Shown: positions 42,610-50,748 of the stretch, piece by piece | Numbering within the stretch: the stretch's first letter is position 1 | How the letters are laid out: each line of letters begins with the position of its first letter | From: Helicobacteraceae bacterium | GTDB taxonomy: Bacteria; Campylobacterota; Campylobacteria; Campylobacterales; SZUA-545 | Reading direction: 5' to 3' | DNA length: 56,159 nucleotides | NCBI GenBank assembly: GCA_031288475.1 | Contig: JAITRJ010000010.1 | Span: 1 to 56,159, forward strand | Notes under the pieces: model-generated | What the model saw: the letters and a program-made list of their open reading frames with translations, nothing else | The model's database searches: none | Told to the model about the DNA's origin: nothing | Program-made: the position numbers and the translations under genes

Positions 42610-43090
42610 TCAGGATAACAGTTGGAACCTGACGAACTGAATGTTCTGTTTCCTGTTGACGATATCCCTAATCTCTCCCTTAGGTTTACTGGAATAATAA
42701 CTTTCCGCTGAACGGGGGGGGGGCAGGATTGAACGCCTTTGTCCCTTCGCTTAACATTGTCTCTACTCCCTGCAGCGAATGTTTTCTTGTCTCTTTCTCC
42801 AGAATAGCGGGTGGCTTGTTTGAGAACGATAGGGAAAGGGGTGAGATTGAAATACAGGGCTATGACCCGATACGCCGTCAGCGAATAGAGAAAGCGAGGC
42901 ATTGTCCTGTTTGTAGGCGAAGACTATATCACAAGGAAATACGAATACCTCTATAATGCGGAACATAGAAAGATAATCAACCCGATACCTTTCTCCATAG
43001 ACGCTAAACGCCGACGATTTCTTGGAAAGAGCCAAAGCTCACTCGCTGTATTCGCTGATAGAGGAGATGAAGATGGCGGGGAGGTGTAGG
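42610..43090 (+). pseudogene. Decayed coding stretch including a 10-G run
   Basis: Protein-like pieces lie in order in shifting frames: 'QLEPDELNVLFPVDDIPNLS' ending 'GIITFR' at a stop just before ten Gs (42714-42723), then 'ENDRERGEIEIQGYDPIRR', then 'LFVGEDYITRKYEYLYNAEH' and 'IINPIPFSIDAK'. A gene with several indels is the simplest reading. The bases 42261-42609 between the two decayed stretches also lack an intact gene. Confidence 0.35.
42714..42723 (+). repeat. Poly-G tract, 10 Gs
   Basis: Ten consecutive Gs within a decayed coding stretch. They could be the remains of a phase-variable gene or the site of its inactivating slippage. Confidence 0.6.
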
Positions 43091-43171
43091 GGATGAATCT
43101 CTCCTAATGCTGGAGAGGATAGCTGGGATACGATCCGCCATCTGAGAGCCCCAAATCAGTAAAAGTTGCCA

Positions 43172-43420
43172 ATGAAAACGATCGCTTTTGACAAGGTAAA
43201 AGGGCGCTTATCAGAAATTATCGATCGCGCTGGCGACGAACCGATTGTCATTACCAGATACGGCAAAGAAAGAGCGGTTCTGATCTCTGCCGAGAGCTTT
43301 CGGGAACGGGAGGGGCTTTGCGCGAATCTTACCCGCTGGCGACAAACAAACACCGATTTATTCTTGGATTTCACGTTTGAAAACGCCAGACAAAACGACG
43401 ATACGAGAGCTTTTGAGTAG
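43172..43420 (+). CDS. Phd/YefM-type antitoxin
   Basis: 82 residues from ATG 43172 (TTG 43166 is an alternative). The N-terminal domain 'FDKVKGRLSEIIDRAGDEPI' and 'VITRYGKERAVLISAESFRE' is the Phd/YefM DNA-binding fold that represses its own operon. The C-terminal tail ('TDLFLDFTFENARQNDDT') is the part that normally wraps and neutralises a Doc, RelE or PIN toxin. No toxin gene is recognisable in the 320 bases after it or before it. Either the toxin has decayed or this is an orphan antitoxin. Confidence 0.8.
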   Translation: MKTIAFDKVKGRLSEIIDRAGDEPIVITRYGKERAVLISAESFREREGLCANLTRWRQTNTDLFLDFTFENARQNDDTRAFE

Positions 43421-43603
43421 CGTTAGCTCCCGTTTGGTCTCTTGAACAAATATCATATCGGAAGCGGTAAAGACCGTGTCAGCATTACCGTTTGCGGACA
43501 TTCCGGAAACCTGAACTTCTTTATAAGCCTTCAATACTTGCGATTCAGGAATATATTTTTCGGCTGTCTCATCTATTATGCCTCGCGCGAACAGGCAATG
43601 CAT
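43358..43603 (-). CDS. Uncertain small frame opposite the antitoxin end
   Basis: 81 codons; 'DETAEKYIPESQVLKAYKEV' and 'DTVFTASDMIFVQETKRELT' look protein-like, but the frame overlaps the antitoxin gene by about 60 bases and has no ribosome-binding site. Upstream on the same strand another frame ('NRRQIEVYPGRTQIDITEI') also looks coding, so this may be the end of a decayed gene. No family recognised. Confidence 0.25.
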   Translation of the reverse strand: MHCLFARGIIDETAEKYIPESQVLKAYKEVQVSGMSANGNADTVFTASDMIFVQETKRELTLLKSSRIVVLSGVFKREIQE

Positions 43604-43740
43604 ATTCAGCTATTATAAAAATTGCGCTTTATCATTATCATAATTTCCGTTATGTCGATCTGGGTTCTGCCAGGATAAACTTCAATCTGCCGCCGGTTTT
43701 CCTTAAAACAATGAAAACGCCGCGCGAATAACGCGTTTTA

Positions 43741-44055
43741 TTACCATATCAAATGAAAAACATTGCCTCCAAACCAGAAATAAAAGTAAACGCTGAATAT
43801 GCAGACAAAAATAAAATTAATCCCGCGGAGTAAAAAAGAGACCATTATATGTGCGCCCACGAGACTTTTTGATTTTAAACATAACAGATAAACGACGGGC
43901 GCGATAAGGCAGCAAAGTAAATATGCAATCACCGAAAATGCGTCGGGAAACGGGAAAAAAAGCTTCCATATAACGTAACCAATGCAAGCAGCAACCATAA
44001 CGACCGCAATCATAACAGCATCAAGCGCCAAAAGCCAAAATAATTCTTTCTTCAT
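43741..44055 (-). CDS. Small multi-span membrane protein
   Basis: 104 residues from ATG 44055 (a GTG at 44064 is an alternative). Three hydrophobic segments: 'LDAVMIAVVMVAACIGYVIW', 'VIAYLLCCLIAPVVYLLCL' and 'LRGINFIFVCIFSVYFYFWF'. No motif or family recognised. It is isolated between the antitoxin region and comFC, on the strand of the housekeeping run, but is 137 bases downstream of it. Confidence 0.55.
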   Translation of the reverse strand: MKKELFWLLALDAVMIAVVMVAACIGYVIWKLFFPFPDAFSVIAYLLCCLIAPVVYLLCLKSKSLVGAHIMVSFLLRGINFIFVCIFSVYFYFWFGGNVFHLIW

Positions 44056-44191
44056 CCCACTCACTGTCTTGTTTCTTTGCTAGATATTAATTTAAGTATA
44101 ACACGTTTTGGTTTAGTGTCCGGCTAACTGTATTGATCGGTTCGGCTTGAATCTATCGCAAGCGGCGGATAAGCGTAAGATAAAACGGAAC

Positions 44192-44755
44192 TTACATTGC
44201 CTTTGCCAGCGTAACGGCGAAAAGCGTCTTTTTGCCGCGCCTTCTCAACGCGTCCTCCGCCTCTAGTAACGTTGTGCCGGTTGTGCAAAGATCGTCGACA
44301 AGAATCGCATCCTCAAGCGGGAATTTTTTGCACATAAATCCGCGCGGATGTTTTTTTCTGAAAGAGAGCGTTTTGCCCGCGTATTTTACAGTTGACTTTG
44401 CCCTTAAACAACCGAAGTACGGGCGCGTAACGCCGCCCGCCCCATACTTTGCCAAAATCGCCGTGTGAGAGAAAAAAGCGTTTGGACGATCGTCAACCGG
44501 AATCAGCGCCGCCTCTTTTTCCAGCTTCAGATCGCAAAAAAACGGACGGAACGCTTTTTTTGCCAATCTTTGCAGTATGAAGCTGCCAAAAGCGTGGTAT
44601 TTTGCCCACAGCAACGTTTCGATCGCGTCGTAGTCGTAGAAGCTGATCAGGTTGAGATGTTTGAGCGTATGAAGTTTGGGCGTCGGCGCAAACAGCCGAT
44701 CACATTCGCCGCATATAAGCGAAATCGACCATTTTGCGCACAGCAGGCAGCGCAT
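44192..44755 (-). CDS. comFC: ComF-family phosphoribosyltransferase-like protein
   Basis: 187 residues. Two Cys pairs near the N-terminus ('CLLCAKW', 'CGECDRLF') may bind zinc. The PRPP-binding loop is 'AILVDDLCTTGTTLLEAEDA' (about residues 149-168), the ComFC/GntX signature. Members act in DNA uptake for transformation or in purine-like metabolism; the exact reaction is unproven. The ATG overlaps the smpB stop by one base, making it the last gene of ispE-smpB-comFC. Confidence 0.87.
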   Translation of the reverse strand: MRCLLCAKWSISLICGECDRLFAPTPKLHTLKHLNLISFYDYDAIETLLWAKYHAFGSFILQRLAKKAFRPFFCDLKLEKEAALIPVDDRPNAFFSHTAILAKYGAGGVTRPYFGCLRAKSTVKYAGKTLSFRKKHPRGFMCKKFPLEDAILVDDLCTTGTTLLEAEDALRRRGKKTLFAVTLAKAM

Positions 44756-45207
44756 CAGAGTCTCTTTTTTGCAAGCCGCTTCAAATCTATCTTGATATCG
44801 CGCTCTTTGATAGCCTCCCGTTTATCGCGCAGCTTTTTGCCCCGCCCAAGCGCGATTTGTACCTTCACCCGATTCGCTTTATTGAAGTAGAGTTTAAGCG
44901 GCACAATTGCAAGTCTTTCAAGCTTCACCCTTTCAGAAATCTTTACAATTTCTTTCTTGTGCAGCAGCAGGCGGCGAGAACGTTTCTCGTCAGGCGCGGT
45001 GCGCGGATCGGCGCTTTCATAACGGGCGATATGCATATTAAACAGCCACGCCTCCTCGTCTCTGTCCACGCTGACAAACGACTCTTTTATGCTTGCCTTG
45101 CCAGCCCTGATCGATTTGACTTCGCTGCCTGTCAGCTCAATTCCCGCTTCGCGCGTCTCCAAAATCTCATAGTCGTGCCGCGCCCTGCGGTTCTCAATCA
45201 CGATCAT
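44755..45207 (-). CDS. smpB: tmRNA-binding protein SmpB
   Basis: 150 residues from ATG 45207, which overlaps the ispE stop (ATGA). 'NRRARHDYEILETREAGIEL' and 'TGSEVKSIRAGKASIKESFV' form the OB-fold core, and the lysine-rich tail ('LGRGKKLRDKREAIKERDIK') enters the ribosomal decoding site. SmpB with tmRNA rescues stalled ribosomes. The tmRNA gene itself is not in the window. Confidence 0.97.
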   Translation of the reverse strand: MIVIENRRARHDYEILETREAGIELTGSEVKSIRAGKASIKESFVSVDRDEEAWLFNMHIARYESADPRTAPDEKRSRRLLLHKKEIVKISERVKLERLAIVPLKLYFNKANRVKVQIALGRGKKLRDKREAIKERDIKIDLKRLAKKRL

Positions 45208-45989
45208 CGCGCTATCCTGAAAAACGCGCTGCCGCTGCCGGACATAAACCACCCGTCTTCGTAAAACTCGTTCAATTCGGGATAGCTTTTAAAGGCGGGG
45301 ACGAAGAGATCGTTCAGCTCTTCGGGACGGCGCGATTGCAGAATGTCGATGCTGTTCATATTCAAAAGCTCTTTTGACTGTTCCCCGCTTGCGCCCATAT
45401 TGTGGTCTTCGTAGCGTAACCTGAAAGTTTTGTAGACATTTGCCGTTTCACAAGCGATCGGGACGGTTTTAAGCTCAATCTTAAGCGGCGGTTCGTCAAA
45501 TTGCGTAATCTCCTCGCCGATCCCGCCGACATTGGCGCTTTGTACTCCGCTGATAAAAAACGGCACGTCGGCGCCTACGCCAACGCCGACTTTGATCAGA
45601 TCGCTCCTGCGCAGTCCGAGTTTCGCCGTTTCGTTGATCATCAGGAGAAATGTTGCCGCGTTTGAGCTTCCTCCCCCAAGCCCCGCGCCGTATGGAATCT
45701 GTTTGTAAACCACCACCTTGTGAGAAGCGGCAAACTCGGAAAGCCGCCTGCTCGGATAGAGTTTGATAAGCAGTGCCAGCGCCCGCGAGATCGTGTTGTC
45801 CTCCTGTTTGCATGGAAAATCGCCGATTACCTCAAATCCGTTCAACCCCGCGTTTTCAAACCACATCTGATCGGTAGGCAATCTTATCCGTACAAAGCGG
45901 GAGGCAATCAGATGATAGCCGTCTTCTCTGCGCCCGATCAGTTTAAGAAATATGTTGATCTTCGCTTCCGCAGCCCAAACTTTATGCAT
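45204..45989 (-). CDS. ispE: 4-diphosphocytidyl-2-C-methyl-D-erythritol kinase
   Basis: 261 residues from ATG 45989; a TTG start at 46022 would overlap hspR. 'AEAKINIFLKLIGRREDGYH' is the N-terminal IspE motif, with its Lys and Asn. 'KQIPYGAGLGGGSSNAATFL' is the GHMP-kinase ATP loop. 'GADVPFFISG' follows. It phosphorylates CDP-ME in the MEP route to isopentenyl diphosphate. No clear ribosome-binding site before the ATG; the gene may rely on coupling to hspR, whose stop lies 16 bases upstream. Confidence 0.96.
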   Translation of the reverse strand: MHKVWAAEAKINIFLKLIGRREDGYHLIASRFVRIRLPTDQMWFENAGLNGFEVIGDFPCKQEDNTISRALALLIKLYPSRRLSEFAASHKVVVYKQIPYGAGLGGGSSNAATFLLMINETAKLGLRRSDLIKVGVGVGADVPFFISGVQSANVGGIGEEITQFDEPPLKIELKTVPIACETANVYKTFRLRYEDHNMGASGEQSKELLNMNSIDILQSRRPEELNDLFVPAFKSYPELNEFYEDGWFMSGSGSAFFRIAR

Positions 45990-46005
45990 CGGGAGGGATT
46001 GTACC

Positions 46006-46383
46006 CTAATCTTTCCGCTCAACGACCACGATTCGTCTTGGCGGGGCGGGCACCACTTCTTTGCCTTTGATTACGGCTCCGTTTTCGTTTACGTTCGCCA
46101 GCCGTTTTTTCAGCTCTCCGATCTCCTCTTCCATCTCGGATATTTGTCTTTTCAGCTTCAAAACGGCGTCTACGCCCGCGAGATTTACCCCCAGCTCGCG
46201 CGTTAAGCGGAGGACGAGCTTTATATCATCAATGTCACGCTGCGAATAGAGACGCACTCTGCCGCCCGAACGACCGGGGTTTATCAGACCTTCGCGTTCG
46301 TATTGACGCAATGTCTGCGGATGCACCTCCAACACCTTGGCGACAACGCTTATCATATAAACCGGTTCATCATACCCGTACAT
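46006..46383 (-). CDS. hspR: Heat-shock repressor HspR (MerR family)
   Basis: 125 residues. The winged-helix domain 'VAKVLEVHPQTLRQYEREGL' followed by 'INPGRSGGRVRLYSQRDID' is typical of HspR. A coiled-coil segment follows ('LKLKRQISEMEEEIGELKKR') and then a basic tail. HspR represses chaperone genes and often works with DnaK or CbpA as co-repressor. It lies three bases after cbpA and should be autoregulated through the promoter at 47268-47296. Confidence 0.93.
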   Translation of the reverse strand: MYGYDEPVYMISVVAKVLEVHPQTLRQYEREGLINPGRSGGRVRLYSQRDIDDIKLVLRLTRELGVNLAGVDAVLKLKRQISEMEEEIGELKKRLANVNENGAVIKGKEVVPAPPRRIVVVERKD

Positions 46384-46386
46384 ATT

Positions 46387-47238
46387 CTACTCCGGAAGTT
46401 TTTCTCTCATCAAATCAACAAGTTTGGAATCGAGCGATTCAACATTCGGGATCGCAATCTGCGCAATCAGGAAAAGATCGCCTTTCGCGCCGCTTTTACG
46501 ATCGATCGCTCCCGCTTCGCGGACGCGGAATTTCTGCGCCGGTTTAGTACCGGCGGGAACCTTCAGCGTCACCTCTCCCCCAAGTGTCTTGATATTTACC
46601 TTTCCTCCAAAAAGCGCTGTCTTAAGGCTGATCGTGAAATTTTTGGAGAGATCGCTGCCGTTTCTCATATACTCCGCCGATGGCTCAATGCTGATCTTCA
46701 GCAGCAAATCTCCCTGCCGTTTGCCGACGCGCTTGCCGTGCGAACGCACGCGGAGCGTCTCGCCTTCGTTGATGCCGGCGGGGATTTTGATACGCATCGA
46801 ATCGCCTTCGATCATTATGCTCTGCTCGCCGCCAAGCGCCGCCGTTTCAAACGGGATCGTAAGCTTTGCCGAAATATCGCTGCTTTCAAAGCCGAAATTG
46901 GAATCAAACCCTCCGCCGAAACCACCGAAATTCCCGCCGAAAATCTGGCTTAAAATGTCGTTCAGATCAAAATTCGCGCCGCCGCGCGAACGGGTGAAAT
47001 CGTGGAAAGATTGATTGCCAAACATCGAATCGCCGAACTGATCGTATTGCCTGCGTTTTCTCTCGTCGCTCAAAATCTCATAAGCGGCGTTTATCTCCTT
47101 AAATTTCTCTTCCGCGCCCATCTCCTTGTTTATATCGGGGTGGTACTTTCTCGCTAGGCGGCGGTAAGCTCTTTTAATTTCGTCGCTGCTTGCGTTCTGC
47201 TCAACTCCAAGCGTTTCGTACAAACTTTTACCCGCCAT
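46387..47238 (-). CDS. cbpA: DnaJ-family co-chaperone CbpA
   Basis: 283 residues from ATG 47238 with AAGGA upstream. A J domain with the HPD triad ('[20 protein letters not shown]') is followed by a Gly/Phe-rich linker ('[12 protein letters not shown]'), then two beta-barrel client domains. The zinc-finger domain of true DnaJ is missing, so this is a class II J protein (CbpA). It stimulates DnaK ATPase. The cbpA-hspR arrangement is known from Helicobacter and Campylobacter. Confidence 0.95.
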   Translation of the reverse strand: MAGKSLYETLGVEQNASSDEIKRAYRRLARKYHPDINKEMGAEEKFKEINAAYEILSDERKRRQYDQFGDSMFGNQSFHDFTRSRGGANFDLNDILSQIFGGNFGGFGGGFDSNFGFESSDISAKLTIPFETAALGGEQSIMIEGDSMRIKIPAGINEGETLRVRSHGKRVGKRQGDLLLKISIEPSAEYMRNGSDLSKNFTISLKTALFGGKVNIKTLGGEVTLKVPAGTKPAQKFRVREAGAIDRKSGAKGDLFLIAQIAIPNVESLDSKLVDLMREKLPE

Positions 47239-47267
47239 TTTTATCCTTCCTGGTTCATTATTGGGCA

Positions 47268-47296
47268 ATTATAACAAAAAGTTTAGTCAAATACAA
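47268..47296 (-). promoter_or_regulatory. Sigma70 promoter for cbpA-hspR with flanking inverted repeat
   Basis: TTGTAT (-35, 47291-47296) and TATAAT (-10, 47268-47273) are 17 bases apart on the minus strand, with transcription starting near 47261. An imperfect palindrome with AAAGTT and AACTTT ends covers the -35 and spacer and could be an HspR operator. It is not a good match to the classical CTTGAGT-N7-ACTCAAG box. Confidence 0.55.
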
Positions 47297-47358
47297 TCAA
47301 CTTTATTTAGTCGGTTGATGCAGGTACGGCTTAAAAATAGCGGGTGGGCGCAGGGCGG

Positions 47359-47817
47359 TTACTTGTGATAAGGCAAGCCGCGCTCGATCGTTTTAGCGCG
47401 GTATATCTGCTCCAAAAGGATAATCCTTGATAGTTCGTGTGGGAATGTCAGCAAAGAAAGGGACAGGCTTAAATCGCAGCTATCTATAAAACTTCCTTCC
47501 AAGCCGTACGCTCCGCCTATAAAAAAGCCGATTTCTGTATGATCTTTCAGCGCGTCCGAAAACTTCGCGGAGTTAAGCATCTTTCCGTTTTTGTTCAAAG
47601 CAACCGAATAGCACCCTTCAACGCGCGGTTTCAGCGCTTCCGTATAGCTCGATCGCGCCGCCGCCGCGGAAATCTTCTGCGCCTTCTTTACGTCGCTTGA
47701 AAGAATCGGCAGGATCTCGCATAACGAAAACGGTTTGATACGCTTTACGTAGCGCTCCTCAAACTCTCTTGCTGCTCCTTCTGATCTGCTGCCTATATAA
47801 AAAAGCTTAATTTTCAA
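47359..47817 (-). CDS. rlmH: 23S rRNA pseudouridine-1915 N3-methyltransferase RlmH
   Basis: 152 residues from a TTG that overlaps the accD stop (TTGA). 'GFFIGGAYGLEGSFIDSCDL' is the knot/SAM-binding segment. The end 'FPHELSRIILLEQIYRAKTI' plus 'ERGLPYHK' is the RlmH signature. It methylates pseudouridine 1915 in helix 69 on assembled 70S ribosomes. No Shine-Dalgarno site is visible, so coupling to accD is likely. Confidence 0.96.
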   Translation of the reverse strand: MKIKLFYIGSRSEGAAREFEERYVKRIKPFSLCEILPILSSDVKKAQKISAAAARSSYTEALKPRVEGCYSVALNKNGKMLNSAKFSDALKDHTEIGFFIGGAYGLEGSFIDSCDLSLSLSLLTFPHELSRIILLEQIYRAKTIERGLPYHK

Positions 47818-48656
47818 CGCGGAAGAAGCAACGCCAGAAGACGGCTGACGGTTGGTTTAAGCTGATCGCGCGGCGTTACCATATCGATCAGCCCGCACTC
47901 AAGCAGAAATTCCGCGCTTTGAAAGCCTTTGGGAAGATCGGCGCCGATTGTCTGCTTGATCACCCTCGCGCCCGCAAAACCTATCATAGCGCCCGGCTCC
48001 GCGATAATCACGTCGCCTAAAAATGCGAAGCTTGCGGAAACTCCGCCGAAAGTGGGATCGGTAAGAATAGATATGAACGGCAGTTTCACATCGGCTAGGA
48101 CTTTGATCGCGGCGCTGGTCTTTGCCATCTGCATCAGGCTGAAGGTTGACTCCTGCATTCTCGCCCCGCCGCTTGCGCTGATAACCACCAACCCGGTATG
48201 GTTTGCGATTGCCCTGTTTACGGCGCGAACGATCTTCTCTCCCTCTACGCTGCCCAGCGATCCACCCATAAACTCAAAATCAAAGACGATAATCTCTGCT
48301 CTTATGCCGTTGATCGCGCAGGAGCCACTGATCACTGCCGAATTTCTCAAGGTCTTTTTGCTGTTCTCTTCCAGCCGCTGCGCGTAGCTTTTTTTATCGA
48401 CAAAGCCGATCGGATCAACCGCCCGCAAATCGGCGTCGTGTTCCGCAAAGCTTCCCTCGTCCGCAAGCAGTTCAAGCCTTTCATTCGCGTTGATCCGTAT
48501 ATGCCAGCCGCATTTAGGGCAGACGTACTGCTTACTGGCGACCTCTTTGTAATACATAATCGCCTGGCATCCTTTGCACTTAATCCAATGGCTTGGCGCT
48601 TCCCCGGGATCGGGGCGTTCTTTTCTTACTATATTGAATATCCTGCCAAAATTCAT
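47814..48656 (-). CDS. accD: Acetyl-CoA carboxylase carboxyltransferase subunit beta
   Basis: 280 residues. A zinc ribbon with CKGC and CPKC pairs (residues about 26-48) is followed by the crotonase-like domain. 'FMGGSLGSVEGEKIVRAVNR' and 'SASGGARMQESTFSLMQMAK' are the conserved loops that bind acetyl-CoA and carboxybiotin. With AccA it makes malonyl-CoA for fatty acid synthesis. ATG overlaps the IMPase stop (ATGA). Confidence 0.97.
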   Translation of the reverse strand: MNFGRIFNIVRKERPDPGEAPSHWIKCKGCQAIMYYKEVASKQYVCPKCGWHIRINANERLELLADEGSFAEHDADLRAVDPIGFVDKKSYAQRLEENSKKTLRNSAVISGSCAINGIRAEIIVFDFEFMGGSLGSVEGEKIVRAVNRAIANHTGLVVISASGGARMQESTFSLMQMAKTSAAIKVLADVKLPFISILTDPTFGGVSASFAFLGDVIIAEPGAMIGFAGARVIKQTIGADLPKGFQSAEFLLECGLIDMVTPRDQLKPTVSRLLALLLPR

Positions 48657-49375
48657 CGTACTTCCTTAGTGAAACCAGCTTTCAGGCGATCAAAAACCGT
48701 TTTCTCGCGACTGATTATGATCAATCTTTCGCTTACGAACACGTTGAGGTCTTCGCAAAGATGCAACCCCGCGATAATATCATATTCGCGCAGTTTCCCT
48801 GCCGCGACGACAAAGCGCACAGAGTGGGCGTAGGCGAGGGAGAGCGCGAGCGCGCCTGGACTGCGAAATTTAAATCCCATTTTTCTGAGTTTTTTCGCTT
48901 CGCGCGGAAAGGAGTATGCCTTCTCAAACAGTCCAACAGACGACACTCCCTCTCTGTTTACGCTTAAAACGCGATCGTCAAAAAGCTGCCTATGATAAAT
49001 GCCGCTTGAATTTTTATAGAAGTACTCCCCATTTGTCATATTGCAGACGACAGATGCGGCGACTTTATTGTCCGACTTGAGCGCCACCGACGTTCCGTAG
49101 TATGGAAATCCAGACGCGGCGTTTGAACTGCCGTCAATCGGATCGATTACGATCTCGTCCCTGCCGCTTCCCGTTAAACCGCACTCTTCGGAGTTAATCC
49201 GTCCGAAGCCGCTTAGATGTTTTATAAAAATTTTTTCGGCTATCAGATCGATAAGCAGGCTTTTATCTCCGCCGAATCCCACCTGTCCGCCATCCTGAAA
49301 GAGCGAATCATCCGCCGTTTGCAGAAAAGAGAAAATCTCTCTGTTTGCCGCTAAGACAGCCCGCGTAAATTCCAT
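48653..49375 (-). CDS. Inositol monophosphatase-family phosphatase
   Basis: 240 residues. Metal site 1 is 'NSEECG', site 2 'VIDPIDGSSNAASGFPYYGT' (usually DPIDGTxNF), and the late motif is 'YDIIAGLHLCEDLN' in place of the common WDxAAG. Members dephosphorylate myo-inositol phosphates, NADP(H), histidinol phosphate or similar; the substitutions leave the substrate open. It lies two bases after gltD and overlaps accD by ATGA. Confidence 0.85.
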   Translation of the reverse strand: MEFTRAVLAANREIFSFLQTADDSLFQDGGQVGFGGDKSLLIDLIAEKIFIKHLSGFGRINSEECGLTGSGRDEIVIDPIDGSSNAASGFPYYGTSVALKSDNKVAASVVCNMTNGEYFYKNSSGIYHRQLFDDRVLSVNREGVSSVGLFEKAYSFPREAKKLRKMGFKFRSPGALALSLAYAHSVRFVVAAGKLREYDIIAGLHLCEDLNVFVSERLIIISREKTVFDRLKAGFTKEVR

Positions 49376-49377
49376 TT

Positions 49378-50739
49378 TCAGCCAATCAGAGCGCGGACAA
49401 TACCCATTGCGGCAGTTTTTCCGTCGGCGGCGGCTTTCACCGCCAAAGCCGCGCCTCGCACCGCGTCGCCGCCGGCAAAGACTTTTTTATTGTCTGTCAC
49501 GCCGTTTTTATCCGCCAAGATCGCCCCTTTTTCGTTCAGCTTTATGCCCGCTTTTGTCAGCCACGCTTTTTTTTGATGCGTAAATCCGAGCGCCATAATC
49601 ACCAGATCGGCGCCGAAGGTCTTAGTATCGCCGCTGTCGATTGTGATCTTTCCACGTCCGTCCGAAACGGTTCTGGCGAAGGTAACGCCCACAGCTTTGT
49701 TGTTCGTCAGCGCGATTTTGGAGGGCGCGTAGTTGAACCAAAACTCCACTCCCTCCTCTCTGGCGTTGATAAACTCCTTTCTGCTGCCTGGCATGCTCCG
49801 CTCGTCGCGGCGGTATACGCAAACCGCGCTCTTCGCCCCTAGCCGCAACGATGTCCGGACGCAGTCCATAGCGGTGTCGCCGCCGCCGATTACGACCACG
49901 TTTTTATTTTTGACATCGGCGGCTTTAGCTATCCCAAACAGATGTTTCTGCGCGCCGCTCAGAAACTCCACCGCGTTCAAGACGTTTTCGCCGTTTTCGC
50001 CTTCAACACCGGCTTTTGCGGCTTCTCTCGCCCCGACGCCGACAAAAATCGCGTCAAAACGTCCCATCAAATCGTCAAACTCCCGATCCCTGCCGATTTC
50101 GACGCTAAGCTCTATTTTCGCGCCCGCTTGCCGCAAAATGTCAAAACGGCGCAGAACAACTTCTTTATCCAATTTAAAACCGGGTATACCAAACATCAGC
50201 AGACCGCCCGGTTTCGGGTCTTTTTCAAAAATTTCCACCGCGATTCCATGTCGCATCAAAAATGTGGCGCAGGAAAGCGACGCGGGCCCGCTGCCAATGA
50301 TAGCCGCCTTTTTACCGCTCGGCTCGGCGAAGGCAAATTTCTCTTGATTTTCAAATCCAAACGTCGTGATCGCTGTCTCCACGGCGCCAATACTGATCGC
50401 TCCAAAACCGTCCTGATGGAGTGTGCAGGCGCCCTCGCACAGCCGATCCTGAGGGCAGATCCGCCCTAATATCTCAGGAAACGGTGAGTTTTCGTTGCTT
50501 AGTTTAAAAGCCAGCGACGGGTTGTTTTCAGCGATCGCCTTGAGCCAGTACGGAATGCAGTTATGCAGGGGACAGCCGTTTGAGGCGCAGTAAACGTCGC
50601 CGCACTGGACGCATCTTTCGGCTTGAGACGCCGCTTTCTGAACGTCAAAGATCGTGTATATCTCGTTGAAATTTTTAAGCCTCTCGGCAACAGAGGCTTT
50701 TTCGGGCGTAATTCGTTCAATTGTTAAAAAACTCTGCAT
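49378..50739 (-). CDS. gltD: Glutamate synthase small subunit
   Basis: 453 residues with AAGGAG before the ATG. Cys clusters 'CVQCGDVYCASNGCPLHNC' and 'ICPQDRLCEGACTL' bind two [4Fe-4S] centres. FAD (GSGPASLSCATFLMRHG) and NADPH (VIGGGDTAMDCVRTSLRLGA, about 288-307) sites follow; the first is residues about 152-168. It passes electrons from NADPH to GltB. Nine bases follow gltB. Together they form NADPH-GOGAT for ammonium assimilation. Confidence 0.96.
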   Translation of the reverse strand: MQSFLTIERITPEKASVAERLKNFNEIYTIFDVQKAASQAERCVQCGDVYCASNGCPLHNCIPYWLKAIAENNPSLAFKLSNENSPFPEILGRICPQDRLCEGACTLHQDGFGAISIGAVETAITTFGFENQEKFAFAEPSGKKAAIIGSGPASLSCATFLMRHGIAVEIFEKDPKPGGLLMFGIPGFKLDKEVVLRRFDILRQAGAKIELSVEIGRDREFDDLMGRFDAIFVGVGAREAAKAGVEGENGENVLNAVEFLSGAQKHLFGIAKAADVKNKNVVVIGGGDTAMDCVRTSLRLGAKSAVCVYRRDERSMPGSRKEFINAREEGVEFWFNYAPSKIALTNNKAVGVTFARTVSDGRGKITIDSGDTKTFGADLVIMALGFTHQKKAWLTKAGIKLNEKGAILADKNGVTDNKKVFAGGDAVRGAALAVKAAADGKTAAMGIVRALIG

Positions 50740-50748
50740 TCTGTCTCC

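Noticed and set aside
42534-42902. 122-codon minus-strand frame over the 10-G run
   Set aside because: No ribosome-binding site and no family pattern; the plus-strand pieces look more like protein.
47281-47300. Classical HspR box (CTTGAGT-N7-ACTCAAG)
   Set aside because: Only a loose palindrome with AAAGTT/AACTTT ends is present; kept as a weak note on the promoter entry.
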